A stretch of DNA of 64,000 nt, taken from JBCBKP01 sp038521625 (GTDB lineage Bacteria > Planctomycetota > Phycisphaerae > Phycisphaerales > UBA1924). Under the pieces are notes generated by a model that did no database searches, was not told the origin of the DNA, and saw only the letters and a program-made list of their open reading frames with translations. Shown one piece after another: positions 39,322 to 48,684 of the stretch; the first letter of the stretch is position 1; the number at the start of each line of letters is the position of its first letter. A program made the translations under genes and the position numbers. The stretch is from contig JBCBKP010000004.1 of the NCBI GenBank assembly GCA_038521625.1, positions 62,001 to 126,000 of the forward strand, written 5' to 3'.

Positions 39322-40332
39322 CTACCGATCGGCGGTTGGGTCGCCGTGTGTTGACTCTACGTCCGGGGGCCCCTCCCGGATCGGGTGATCTCGCTCGTCG
39401 CGGCGCTTGTTCCGGGCCCGCCGGTGCTTGCCGGCGATGTAGAGCGACCCCGCGATGCCCGCGGGGACGGCGACGAGGACCTCCGCGGCGCGGTTCAGCA
39501 CATCGGCGAGGAGCCCCAGGTCGGCCGAGACCGCGCCCGCGATGCCCGAGACCCCGACGAGACCAACGGCCCATTCCCGGAGCCCGAGACCGTTGCCCGT
39601 AAACGGGATCAGCAGCACGACCTGCGAGAGCACCGCGAAGATCGCCGCGTCGGCGGCGTCGAGCTCGACGCCGACGAGACGGAACGCCGTCCAATAGCGG
39701 AACGCCCAGACGAGCATGTCGAGGTAGCGCAAGAAGGCGGCCAGAGCCCACCGCCAGGCCTGGGGCTTGATCAGGATCCCGGCCGGCGCGGTCGCGACCA
39801 TGATCAGCGCCGGGACGGCGAGCCAGATCAGCTGACCGCCGATCTGGAAGTGCCGAAGACCGAGCCCGAGCCAGAACAGCACGAACGCCGCGACGGCGGA
39901 CATGCTGGCCGAGGCGATCAGAACGCGTGTCGAGTCCTTGATGCGGATGTGGTTGACCTTCTTGTGGTACGCGAAGCGTCCGACGAGCCCCGGCTTCATC
40001 GGGAGGTAGTTGAGCATCCACGCCGAACCGATCAGCGCGGTCATCTCGGCCGGCCCGACGCGTCCGTACCGGCGAGTGAGCACCAGAAAGGACAAGCTGA
40101 TCAGCAGCCAGTTGAGCACCGGCAGACCGACGAGCGTGGCGATGAGCCAGGGCGGGGCGCCGCGGGCCGTGTCCGCCGCCTTCCGCAGGTCCTCGGGGTT
40201 GCGGAAGATCATCCAGAGGGCCGCGCCGAACAATGCGAAGCCGATCGTGTACCCGATGATCGTTCGGACACGCTTGCGTCGGGACGGCGACTCGGTCGTC
40301 TCGGCCGAGTTGTGCGGTTCGGGCTCCGTCAC
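39322..40332 (-). CDS. Flippase-like integral membrane protein (LPG synthase TM family)
   Basis: This is a 336-residue protein with about eight helices. It resembles the lysylphosphatidylglycerol synthase transmembrane/UPF0104 family: LNYLPMKPGLVGRFAYHKK in the second quarter and VLLIPFTGNGLGLREWAVG towards the C-terminus, matching the Gly-rich P-x-G-x-G-x-R-E motif. Members move or modify lipids, but this one lacks a fused synthetase domain. The GTG start at 40332 overlaps the upstream stop by four bases. Confidence 0.8.
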   Translation of the reverse strand: MTEPEPHNSAETTESPSRRKRVRTIIGYTIGFALFGAALWMIFRNPEDLRKAADTARGAPPWLIATLVGLPVLNWLLISLSFLVLTRRYGRVGPAEMTALIGSAWMLNYLPMKPGLVGRFAYHKKVNHIRIKDSTRVLIASASMSAVAAFVLFWLGLGLRHFQIGGQLIWLAVPALIMVATAPAGILIKPQAWRWALAAFLRYLDMLVWAFRYWTAFRLVGVELDAADAAIFAVLSQVVLLIPFTGNGLGLREWAVGLVGVSGIAGAVSADLGLLADVLNRAAEVLVAVPAGIAGSLYIAGKHRRARNKRRDERDHPIREGPPDVESTHGDPTADR

Positions 40333-42818
40333 GGCGCGGGGTTCTGCTCTCGCGCATCCCGCGGCGTGATGCCGAGGTCCTGTGCGTTCAGGGCCGGGGA
40401 CACGCGCCCGCCGGTCTCGAGCTGGGCCCGCCGGGCGCGAGCGAGCGTGGCGAGTTGCTCGATCGATCCCGCGTGGTCGATCAGCTCGTGCTCGGCGCTC
40501 GCGACCCGCGTGAGGAGCACCGCGGCGACCAGCGCCGGATCAGGCTCGGTCGTCGCCCGCTCGATCGCCGCGGCATCGAACGCCCGCATGGCCGGGAGCT
40601 GAGACGCGGGCGGGAGGTTCAACGCCAGCAGCGTGACGAGCTCCGCGGACCCGGTCGCCGCAAGCTCGGCGCACGACGCCGCGATCACCCTGGCGGCGTC
40701 GGGCGGCTCGGCGCCGGCGGCCGCGCGATAGAGCAGCCCGCCAGCGGCCGCGACGGCACGCTCCAGAGCGGTCCCGGTCGCGCCGCCGAGACGCTCGGCG
40801 AGCCGCTCCGGGGTCAGCGCCGCCTCGGGCAGAGGCGGGAGCGAGATCGGCTGGACGGTCACGCTGGTGGCGAACGGCCCCGGGTCTGCGAGGCCTCGGC
40901 GCCCCGGGCGGAAGCTCTGGACCACGCGCGGCTGGAGGCGCAGCGACTGGTCGCGGTTGATCTCCAGCGCGAGCTCGGCGAGGCCCTCGACCGCCGCGAC
41001 GGTCACCGAGAGCTCGCGACCCGAAGGAAGCGAGAGGCGGCGGCGGAGGTCGAGGACGGTCGGCGCGGTCGCGCCGAGCGGCTGATCCAGGGCGATGAGC
41101 CGGGCCGTGAGCAGCACACGGGTGCCGATCTCGCGGTCGGGACCAAGACCCAGCCGCGCGGGCGAGGCGTTGCGCAGCGTGATCTCGATCCGGGGCGGGT
41201 CGAGCTCGCCCGGGTCTGCCATCGGCCGGGCCTGCGCACGCAGACCGAGGAAACGCTCGGGCTCGTCCGGCAGATCCTGATACCAATCCGGAAGCTCGTT
41301 GACCAGCTCGATCATCTCGCTGCCATCCTCGTTCAACGCCACAACGCTGTGGCTGTAGCGTTCCTGCGTGTAGCGCACGAGCAGATCACGGGCCCACGCG
41401 CCGACCGGCTGGAGCGGGCGGAGGCGGGAGACGGTGAGCAGCGACTCGACCGCGAGCTCGGCGTCACCGCGATCCGCGGCGAGCTCGGCGAGAAGGAGCA
41501 TGAGCCAGGGGTCTTCGGCCGCAGAAACCGACGCCCTGAGCTCGGCCATCACAGCGTCACCCTCGCCCGCACGGACGCGGTTCCAGGCATCGACGCGGGA
41601 TCGCGTCCGCGCCGCGACCGGCGGGAGGTCGTCGCGACGCGGACGCGCGGGGGCCCCGAACACCGCGCGGAGCAGCTCGACACGGTCGGCGAGAGCGGCG
41701 GTCGCCGGGTCCTCGAGGTCGCCGACGATGATCTGGTTGTCGAACTCGGCGAACGCGAACGAGACCGCGTCGTTGTCCTCGGCGGCGCGAGCGGCGAAGG
41801 CCCGGAGCTCCTCGAGAACCGGATCGAGGCGGACCGTGCGAGGGTTGAACTCCGGCGGCTCGGCCGAAGGGCCGTTCTCCGCGCGGAACGCGGCGAGTTC
41901 GCGGGCGCGCTCGGTGGCCCGCTGCTGCTCGTGCAACTGAGCCATCAGCTCGACGATGCCGTCGGGGCCGTTTCCCGCCCACTGGATGACCGCGGCGCGG
42001 ACGACGCCATCGAGCGTCGTCGTCCCCTCGCGCCGCCGGATGGCATCGGCCGGCGCAAAGACCCGGGCGGCCGCGGCCAACGCGCCGTTGGCCGCGAGGT
42101 TCCGGGCCATCGCTTCGAAGGCCGAGGGCTCGAGCGGGCTGGCGCGGAGCTGGGCGGTCTGCAGTTGGAACAGCCCGACCGGGTCGTCGACGCGTTCGGC
42201 GTAGAACGCGGCGGCGAGGTTGGTCGCCTGGCGGTTGGTCGGGTCGAACCGGATGGCCGAGGCGAGGTGCCCCGCGAAGGCCGCCTCGTCCCCGAGCTCG
42301 CGCCGCAGCAGCGCCGCGTCGAGCGCGAGCCGCGAGCGGACGGTCCGATCCAGCGCATCGCCGCGCGGGCCCAGGAACTGCTCGAGCCCGGCGAGCCGCT
42401 CCTCGGCGGTCTGGAGCCTGTCGAGCCGGGCGCTGATGAGCCGGAGCAGCGAAGGCGTGTCCGTGGTATCGACGCGAGCGACCCGCTCCACCGCCCGATC
42501 GATCGCTCCCGGGTCGCCGGTCGCCCAGGCGGCCTCGAGCGTCAGGCGAGCGCGCTGCGGGTCGCGGGACTCGGGCGGCTCGAGGGACTGCGCAAACGCG
42601 AGCGTCTCGTGCAGCACGATGTTTGTCGCGGGCGTCGGCTCGGTCTCGACGGTGGCCTCGATGCGGGCGAGGCGTTCGAAGAGGTGGGCGATCCGTGCGG
42701 CGTGCTCCGGCTGGGCCGCCGCCAGCGGGGCGAGCCAGATCGCCGCGGCTACGCCGAGAAACCGAGCGAGATCGCGCGGATCGTGATCCAGGACAGTCCG
42801 GCGAAGAGAAAGACGCAC
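40329..42818 (-). CDS. Large secreted helical-repeat protein, unknown
   Basis: This is an 829-residue protein with a predicted signal peptide (FLGVAAAIWLAPLAAAQ). The N-terminal 500 residues are Ala/Leu-rich helices in TPR-like rhythm, for example LRRELGDEAAFAGHLASAIR and TNRQATNLAAAFYAERV. The C-terminal part is more beta-rich (PPRIEITLRNASPARLGLG), then helical again. No catalytic motif is visible. The GTG at 42818 has GGAG eight bases upstream and overlaps the small membrane protein gene by 70 bases; GTGs at 42836 and 42866 are possible. The flippase-like gene follows with a four-base overlap. Confidence 0.72.
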   Translation of the reverse strand: MRLSLRRTVLDHDPRDLARFLGVAAAIWLAPLAAAQPEHAARIAHLFERLARIEATVETEPTPATNIVLHETLAFAQSLEPPESRDPQRARLTLEAAWATGDPGAIDRAVERVARVDTTDTPSLLRLISARLDRLQTAEERLAGLEQFLGPRGDALDRTVRSRLALDAALLRRELGDEAAFAGHLASAIRFDPTNRQATNLAAAFYAERVDDPVGLFQLQTAQLRASPLEPSAFEAMARNLAANGALAAAARVFAPADAIRRREGTTTLDGVVRAAVIQWAGNGPDGIVELMAQLHEQQRATERARELAAFRAENGPSAEPPEFNPRTVRLDPVLEELRAFAARAAEDNDAVSFAFAEFDNQIIVGDLEDPATAALADRVELLRAVFGAPARPRRDDLPPVAARTRSRVDAWNRVRAGEGDAVMAELRASVSAAEDPWLMLLLAELAADRGDAELAVESLLTVSRLRPLQPVGAWARDLLVRYTQERYSHSVVALNEDGSEMIELVNELPDWYQDLPDEPERFLGLRAQARPMADPGELDPPRIEITLRNASPARLGLGPDREIGTRVLLTARLIALDQPLGATAPTVLDLRRRLSLPSGRELSVTVAAVEGLAELALEINRDQSLRLQPRVVQSFRPGRRGLADPGPFATSVTVQPISLPPLPEAALTPERLAERLGGATGTALERAVAAAGGLLYRAAAGAEPPDAARVIAASCAELAATGSAELVTLLALNLPPASQLPAMRAFDAAAIERATTEPDPALVAAVLLTRVASAEHELIDHAGSIEQLATLARARRAQLETGGRVSPALNAQDLGITPRDAREQNPAP

Positions 42819-43096
42819 GTCGGGAGCTCCAGCCACGGGCCGAGGATGCGGCCCGCCTTCGGGCACAGCCTATCGGCGACGACGGCCGTGAAGACGAGCT
42901 GGGAGGCGGCGAGCGCGGTGCAGCCCGCGGCGAAGACCGCCGGGCGGGCGAGGGGCACGCCGGAGACCGCGGAGGCGAGCAGCCAGACGCCCGCCGCGGC
43001 CAGCGCCGAGGTCCAGAGGACGCCGAGCGAGATCACCGCAGCGCCGGTCAAGCGCCGAACGGCGGGTCGCGTGTGCGGGTCGCGCGCGGTCGCCAT
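42749..43096 (-). CDS. Small four-helix membrane protein
   Basis: This is a 115-residue protein of unknown function with about four hydrophobic segments (AAVISLGVLWTSALAAAGVWLL, VFAAGCTALAASQLVFTAVV, LELPTCVFLFAGLSWITI). AGAAGGGAC precedes its ATG. It is the first gene of the minus-strand operon ending at 37581 and shares 70 bases with the next gene in another frame. Confidence 0.65.
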   Translation of the reverse strand: MATARDPHTRPAVRRLTGAAVISLGVLWTSALAAAGVWLLASAVSGVPLARPAVFAAGCTALAASQLVFTAVVADRLCPKAGRILGPWLELPTCVFLFAGLSWITIRAISLGFSA

Positions 43097-43240
43097 GGGC
43101 GGTCCCGTCCCTTCTGGCGACGCCCGGGTGGGGCAACGCCGTTCCGCGGCGTCCGTGCCGCTGGGACAAGCTATCGACCAGCCCTCGCCGCGGGCGACAG
43201 AAACCTTGTGCGAACAGGGCCTTAGCCCCTGTTTCCGCGA

Positions 43241-44998
43241 TCAGCCCATCGCCATGGTGACCAGGAATTCGGCGTTGGTCTTGACCTTCTTGAGCTTGCC
43301 CTTGAGCAGCTCCATCGCCTCCACCACGTTCATGTCGCTGAGGACCTTGCGGAGCCGGTGGACGAGCTCGAGCTCCTTCGGGTCCATCAGGAGCTCCTCG
43401 CGGCGGGTGCCCGAGGCGGCGACGTCGATGGCCGGGTAGACGCGCTTCTCGACGAGGCGGCGGTCGAGGTGCAGCTCGCTGTTGCCCGTGCCCTTGAACT
43501 CCTCGAAGATGACCTCGTCCATCTTCGATCCGGTGTCGACCAGCGCGGTGCCGATGATCGTGAGCGAACCGCCGCGTTCGATCGCGCGGGCGGCGCCGAA
43601 GAACTTCTTCGGCCTCTGCAGCGCGTTCGCGTCGATGCCGCCGGACATGATCTTGCCGGAGTGCGGGATGTTCGCGTTGTACGCGCGGGCCAGGCGGGTG
43701 ATCGAATCGAGCAGGATGACCACGTCGTCGCCGAACTCGACCATCCGCTTGGCCTTCTCGATCACGACCTCGGCGACCGCGACGTGGCGGCCGGATTCCT
43801 CGTCGAAGGTCGAGGCGACGACCTCGACGCCCTCGGTGGTGTTCCGTCGGAAGTCGGTCACCTCCTCGGGTCGTTCGTCGACCAGCAGCACCATGATGTT
43901 GACATCCGGGTAGTTCTTGCTGATCGCTTGGGTCATGCGCTGCAGCAGCACGGTCTTGCCGGTCCGCGGCGGGGCGACGACCAGCGCCCGCTGGCCCTTG
44001 CCGATCGGCGCGACGAGATCGACGATGCGGCACTCGATCTGATCCGGCGCCGTCTCGAGGACGAACCGCTCCTCCGGGTGCAGAGGGGTCAGATCCTCGA
44101 AGTTGACGAGCTTGTGGATCTCCCTCGGCTCGCGCCCGTTGACCAGATCCACGCGGAGAAGCGCGAAGTACCGCTCGCTCTCCTTCGGCGGGCGTATCGC
44201 CCCGCGCACGGTCATGCCCCGGCGCAGGCCGAAGCGGCGGATCTGGCTCGGAGAGACGTAGATGTCATCGGGGCCGGGCAGGTAGCTCTGCTCGGGGCTT
44301 CGGAGGAAGCCGAAGCCGTCGGACATGACCTCAAGCGTGCCCTCGCCGAACATCAGCCCCAGGCGGACGGCCCGGGTCTTCAGGATCTTGAAGATCAGGT
44401 CCTGCTTGGGCGTCTGCTCGAAGTCCTCCAGGCCCTCTTTGGTCGCGACCTCGAACAGCGCGTCGAGGTCCATCCGCTGCAGCTCGGCCAGCGTGATGTC
44501 GTCGCCCTCGTCGATCGGACCGCGCTCCGCCACGATCCGCTCGAGCTCGGCCGCCTCGCGCTCGAGCTCCTCGTCCGATGGCAGGCGCGCGTCGCGGTGA
44601 TGGCCGCCGCCGCCGCGCGGACCGCCGCCGCCATCCCCCCCGCTCTTGCGCTTCTTGCGCTTCCGGCCGCGTCGGCCGCCCGGCTCTCGGGCCGACTCGT
44701 CGCTGTTGCTCTGAGCGCTCGGCTGAACGGGCGCATCGCCCGATGGCGATGACGGACCGGCGCCCGCGGGCTGTTCCTCGGACGCTCCGGGTGCCGCGCT
44801 CGGGGCGTCATCCCCGGCAGCGCTCGGGGTTTCGGCATCGCCCGAGGGGCTCGCCGGCTCCCCCACATCGCCGATCTCGTCGCGACCCTCGGGCAGGTCC
44901 GCGGGCACGTCTTCGGCCGGCTTGACGCGTCGCCTCGGTCGCTTGGTCCGCTTGGTCTCGGCGGGCGGCTTGTCGGATGCGGTCGTGCTCTTTGCCAT
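43241..44998 (-). CDS. rho: Transcription termination factor Rho
   Basis: This is a 585-residue RNA helicase. It has the Rho N-terminal helix region (LAELQRMDLDALFEVATKEG), the cold-shock-like RNA-binding domain (GTLEVMSDGFGFLRSPE), and the ATPase with Walker A VVAPPRTGKTVLLQ and Walker B region DVVILLDSITRLARAYN. About 150 residues at the N-terminus are extra: an acidic Ser/Pro/Ala-rich tract and then a basic GRRGRKRKKRKSGG patch, a disordered insert as known in some high-GC lineages. The start at 44998 (MAKSTTASDK) is chosen since the upstream frame is only a leader. Confidence 0.96.
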   Translation of the reverse strand: MAKSTTASDKPPAETKRTKRPRRRVKPAEDVPADLPEGRDEIGDVGEPASPSGDAETPSAAGDDAPSAAPGASEEQPAGAGPSSPSGDAPVQPSAQSNSDESAREPGGRRGRKRKKRKSGGDGGGGPRGGGGHHRDARLPSDEELEREAAELERIVAERGPIDEGDDITLAELQRMDLDALFEVATKEGLEDFEQTPKQDLIFKILKTRAVRLGLMFGEGTLEVMSDGFGFLRSPEQSYLPGPDDIYVSPSQIRRFGLRRGMTVRGAIRPPKESERYFALLRVDLVNGREPREIHKLVNFEDLTPLHPEERFVLETAPDQIECRIVDLVAPIGKGQRALVVAPPRTGKTVLLQRMTQAISKNYPDVNIMVLLVDERPEEVTDFRRNTTEGVEVVASTFDEESGRHVAVAEVVIEKAKRMVEFGDDVVILLDSITRLARAYNANIPHSGKIMSGGIDANALQRPKKFFGAARAIERGGSLTIIGTALVDTGSKMDEVIFEEFKGTGNSELHLDRRLVEKRVYPAIDVAASGTRREELLMDPKELELVHRLRKVLSDMNVVEAMELLKGKLKKVKTNAEFLVTMAMG

Positions 44999-45218
44999 GT
45001 TCGGATCGGTCCGTGATCGAGGGGGACGGGGTGCTGGCCCGCCGCGCAAACCCGTGATGTCTAAGGCGAAAGCCGGTGCGGCCGCGAATGCCGTTCGCGG
45101 TGAGATCCAGGGTGAAGCCACGCCGATGCCCAAGCAGGAGGCCCGAAGCGGTTGCTGGGGGTTCTCTGTGGGGAGCGCCGGGCGGATCCACCCGTCAAGC
45201 TCCAGATATTAGCCGCCG

Positions 45219-45851
45219 TCAGTCCGGGGAGCGAGCCAGGTCCTCCAGGACCCGCGCGGCCTCGGATTCGAGATGACGCCGGTCCGATTCGTTCGCGATC
45301 ACGTAGTCGCTCGCCGCCCGCTTGCGTTCGAGCGGCCACTGAGCCGACTCGCGCCGCTCGAGCTCGCCCTCGTCCCACCCGCGCGAGCGGACCCGCGCGA
45401 GCCGCGTCTCGCGCGAGGCATCCACGAAGACCACGGCATCGCACTCGTCGTCGACGCCGGCCTCGAACAGGAGCGGCGCGTCGACGATCACGGCGCGGAC
45501 ACCGTCGATCGTCGCCGACCGCACGCGCTCGGCCCGAGCGCGATGCACCATCGGGTGGATCAGCGCCTCGAGCCGCGCCCGCTGCGATGGATCGGCGAAG
45601 ACGATCGCGGCGACCACGCGGCGATCGATCCCGCCGTCCGCGGTCAAGACTCGATCGCCCCACCAGCGGACGAGCTCGGCCCGCACGCCGGGCGTCTCCA
45701 GCGCCCCGCCGGCGTCGCGGTCGGAGTCCGACACCACGCACCCCAGCGCCGCGAAGGCGGCGGCGACGGCGCTCTTGCCCGCGCCGACCCCCCCGGCAAG
45801 ACCGATCACGAGCGGGCGGGGCCGATCTGGGACTCTGGGCGGGTTGCTCAC
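45219..45851 (-). CDS. coaE: Dephospho-CoA kinase
   Basis: This 210-residue enzyme catalyses the last step of coenzyme A synthesis, phosphorylating the 3'-OH of dephospho-CoA. The P-loop is GLAGGVGAGKSAVA; then DSDRDAGGAL, LIHPMVHRA and VDAPLLFEAGVDDECD match the family. Length is typical. The GTG start at 45851 is the first available codon before the P-loop. It lies 220 bases upstream of rho on the same strand and is divergent from the kinase-TPR gene. Confidence 0.93.
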   Translation of the reverse strand: MSNPPRVPDRPRPLVIGLAGGVGAGKSAVAAAFAALGCVVSDSDRDAGGALETPGVRAELVRWWGDRVLTADGGIDRRVVAAIVFADPSQRARLEALIHPMVHRARAERVRSATIDGVRAVIVDAPLLFEAGVDDECDAVVFVDASRETRLARVRSRGWDEGELERRESAQWPLERKRAASDYVIANESDRRHLESEAARVLEDLARSPD

Positions 45852-45897
45852 GCGTGGATCGGGGACAGAGGGGCTACACAGGGCGGCGCATCATCGC

Positions 45898-45903
45898 CAT
45901 AAT
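45898..45903 (+). promoter_or_regulatory. -10-like CATAAT of kinase-TPR gene
   Basis: CATAAT, a 5-of-6 match to TATAAT, is seven bases before the ATG at 45911. No ribosome-binding site is present apart from a short ACGGG. Confidence 0.45.
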
Positions 45904-45910
45904 AAACGGG

Positions 45911-48628
45911 ATGGGCGACCAGCAGGGAGGGGAATACGTCACCGGGGCGACAACCGTCGCGGGCCTCCGCGGCCTCGGGATGTCGTCGTCGGCCGTCCCC
46001 AAACCCATCGGCCCGTACAAGATCCTCGACGAGCTCGGCGAGGGCGGGTTCGGCGTCGTCTATCTGGCCGAGCAGCAGCAGCCGGTTCGCCGTCGGGTCG
46101 CGCTCAAGGTCATCAAGCCGGGCATGGACTCGCGCCAGGTGCTCGCACGCTTCGCGGCCGAGCAGCAGACGCTGGCGCTCATGAACCATCCGGGCGTCGC
46201 GCAGGTCTACGACGCCGGCCTGAGCGACGAGGGACGCCCCTACTTCGCGATGGAGCTGGTGATCGGTGAGCCGATCCACCACTACTGCGACCGGCGCCGG
46301 CTCCCGATCGACAAGCGCGTCGAGCTCTTCATCCAGGTGTGCGACGCCGTACAGCACGCGCACATGAAGGGCGTGATCCACCGCGACCTCAAGCCGGGCA
46401 ACATCCTCGTCGAATCCACCGAGGGCGGCCCGCGCGTCAAGGTCATCGACTTCGGCGTCTCCAAGGCGCTGCACGCGGTCCCCGGCAGGGGCGACATGGT
46501 AACCGAGCAGGGGCAGATGCTCGGGACGCCGGAGTTCATGAGCCCCGAACAGGCCGGGGGCGGGACGGAGCTGATCGACACGCGCAGCGACGTCTACTCG
46601 CTCGGGGTCGTCCTGTACCACATCCTGACCGGCGCGCTGCCCTTCGAGACCGCTCGCCTGCGCGGCGGCGGCCCCCAGAACATCGTGCGCGTGATCCGGG
46701 AAGAGGAACCCGCGAAGCCGAGCATGACGGTCGCGCACCTCCGAACCCGGACCCGCGAGCACGGCCGGAGCGGGGGCGGATCGAAGATCGCCTCGAGCGC
46801 CGCCGCCCCGACCCCGCCCCCGGAGCGCGACGGGACCGTCGCGTGGCGCGGCCCGGGTCCGGACGGCACGCCGACGAGCCCGCACACGCCGCTCAGCGAG
46901 ATCGCGAACAAGCGCGGCACCGACGAGCCGACGCTGCGCAAGCGGCTGCGCGGCGACCTGGACTGGATCGTGATGACGTGCCTGGAGAAGGACCCGGCGC
47001 GGCGATACGACAGCGCCAGCGCGCTCGGGCGCGACCTGCGCCGCTACCTCGAGCGGCTCCCCGTCAGCGCGGGGCCGCCGAGCGCCGGGTACCAGCTCAC
47101 GAAGTTCCTACGCCGGAACAAGCTGGCGGTCAGCGCCGCCGGGCTGGTCGCCGCCGCCCTCGTGGTCGGGCTCGCGGGAACGACCTTCGGCCTGGTCCGC
47201 GCCAACGAGGCCGCCGACCTCGCGGCCCGCCGGGCCGAGGACGCCAAGGCGGCGCTGGAGTTTCAGGCCGAACAGCTCGGCGCGATCGACCCGCAGTCGC
47301 TCGGCGCCTCGATCGTGTCGCAGCTGGAATCGCTTCTGGCCGCGGGCGTCGAGGACGCCGAGATCCGCGAGGCGATGCTCGCCGAATTGCCGGGCTTGAA
47401 CGGGACCGACATCGCGCGCCGGATGGTCGCCGAGGGCCTGTTCGACCCGCTCGGCGAGGCGATCGGGCGGGCGTTCCGCGATCGCCCCGGCTCCGAGGCG
47501 TTCCTCCGGGTCACCCTCAGCGAGGCCGCCCGGAAGCTGAGCCTCCCCGAGGTGGCACGCTCCCACGCGGAGCGCGCCGTCGAGCTCGAACTCGCCGAAC
47601 ACAGCGAAGACCACAAGGACGTCTATGCCGCGCGCAACGAGCTCGCGATGGTCCTGCACGACCTCGGCGAGACCGAGCAGGCCGAGGCGGTCGCGAGGGA
47701 TGTGCTCGCGCGCCGGCGGGCGAACCTCGACCCGCTCGACCCGGCGACGCTCGATTCGATGAGCACGCTGGTGACCATCCTCCGCTCCTCGGGCGAGGAG
47801 GACCTGGTCGAAGAGGCCGGCGAGATCGCGCGCGAGGCGGTCGAGCAGCTCCGGAGCTCCGAGGACGTGCCCAGCGAGCTGGCGATCACCACGATCGGGA
47901 ATCTCGCGGCCATCCTGACAGCGCTCCGCGAGTACCAAGAGGCGGAGCCTCTGCACGAAGAGGCCGCCCGGCTCGCCCGCGAGGACCTCGAGATCCCCGA
48001 GCGTCGCAAGTACGAGCTTCAGAACAACCTCGGGAGCTTCTACGTCCGCAGCCGCCAGTTCGCCGAGGCCGAGGCGACGCTCCGCCCGTGCTACCAGGGT
48101 CTCCGCCGGGTCCTGGGCGATACCCACGAGACGACCACAAGCGCCCTCAGCAACTTCGCGCTGAGCCTCGCCGCACAGCGGAAGTACGGCGAGGCGGCGG
48201 ACGCCTACAGCCAGCTGGTGGCCGCGCGTCGGACGCGGTACGGGCTGGCGAGCGAGCGGACCATCGGGACGATGCAGGGCTACGTGCTCAGCCTGGTACG
48301 CGCCGAGCGCTTCGAGGACGCGATCTCGGAGACCGCCGAGATCGAGCGTCTCGACCCGCTCCGGGTCGAGATCGACCGCAACGGGCTCGTCGATCTGATC
48401 CGCCTGCGGGGAGAGGCGATGCTGCGAGTCGGCCGCCTCGACGAGGCGATCGTCCGCCTGCGGGAGGGGCACGAGTTCTTCAAGAATCGCCCGGGCCGTC
48501 GGCCGGCGGCGATTACCACCAAGTGCGCCGAGCTGCTCACCGAGGCGTACATCGAGATGGACCGGCGCGAGCCGGGCGAGGGGTGGCTGGACGAGGCCGA
48601 GCGCTGGCGCGCCCTGGCCTCGGGGTAA
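45911..48628 (+). CDS. Ser/Thr protein kinase with TPR domain
   Basis: This is a 905-residue kinase of a type abundant in planctomycetes. The kinase domain (about 35-385) has LGEGGFGVVYLAEQ, VALKVIKPGMDSRQV, the catalytic HRDLKPGN, DFGVSK, and GTPEFMSPEQAGG. A disordered insert of about 55 residues sits before the last kinase helix. A transmembrane helix (VSAAGLVAAALVVGLAGTTFG) follows at about 410-430. The rest is a series of tetratricopeptide repeats (AAQRKYGEAADAYSQLVAAR and similar). All catalytic residues are present. Partners are unknown. Confidence 0.93.
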   Translation: MGDQQGGEYVTGATTVAGLRGLGMSSSAVPKPIGPYKILDELGEGGFGVVYLAEQQQPVRRRVALKVIKPGMDSRQVLARFAAEQQTLALMNHPGVAQVYDAGLSDEGRPYFAMELVIGEPIHHYCDRRRLPIDKRVELFIQVCDAVQHAHMKGVIHRDLKPGNILVESTEGGPRVKVIDFGVSKALHAVPGRGDMVTEQGQMLGTPEFMSPEQAGGGTELIDTRSDVYSLGVVLYHILTGALPFETARLRGGGPQNIVRVIREEEPAKPSMTVAHLRTRTREHGRSGGGSKIASSAAAPTPPPERDGTVAWRGPGPDGTPTSPHTPLSEIANKRGTDEPTLRKRLRGDLDWIVMTCLEKDPARRYDSASALGRDLRRYLERLPVSAGPPSAGYQLTKFLRRNKLAVSAAGLVAAALVVGLAGTTFGLVRANEAADLAARRAEDAKAALEFQAEQLGAIDPQSLGASIVSQLESLLAAGVEDAEIREAMLAELPGLNGTDIARRMVAEGLFDPLGEAIGRAFRDRPGSEAFLRVTLSEAARKLSLPEVARSHAERAVELELAEHSEDHKDVYAARNELAMVLHDLGETEQAEAVARDVLARRRANLDPLDPATLDSMSTLVTILRSSGEEDLVEEAGEIAREAVEQLRSSEDVPSELAITTIGNLAAILTALREYQEAEPLHEEAARLAREDLEIPERRKYELQNNLGSFYVRSRQFAEAEATLRPCYQGLRRVLGDTHETTTSALSNFALSLAAQRKYGEAADAYSQLVAARRTRYGLASERTIGTMQGYVLSLVRAERFEDAISETAEIERLDPLRVEIDRNGLVDLIRLRGEAMLRVGRLDEAIVRLREGHEFFKNRPGRRPAAITTKCAELLTEAYIEMDRREPGEGWLDEAERWRALASG

Positions 48629-48672
48629 GCCCGGGCCGGCGCCCGCCCGATGAAGCCGCCGCCCGGCGCCGC

Positions 48673-48678
48673 TAGGCT
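48673..48678 (+). promoter_or_regulatory. -10 element TAGGCT of pgi
   Basis: TAGGCT plus six bases precede the ATG at 48685, without a ribosome-binding site. Confidence 0.6.
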
Positions 48679-48684
48679 CCGCCC

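Noticed and set aside
43241..45133. Longer start for rho
   Set aside because: The added residues look like non-coding leader and no ribosome-binding site supports them.
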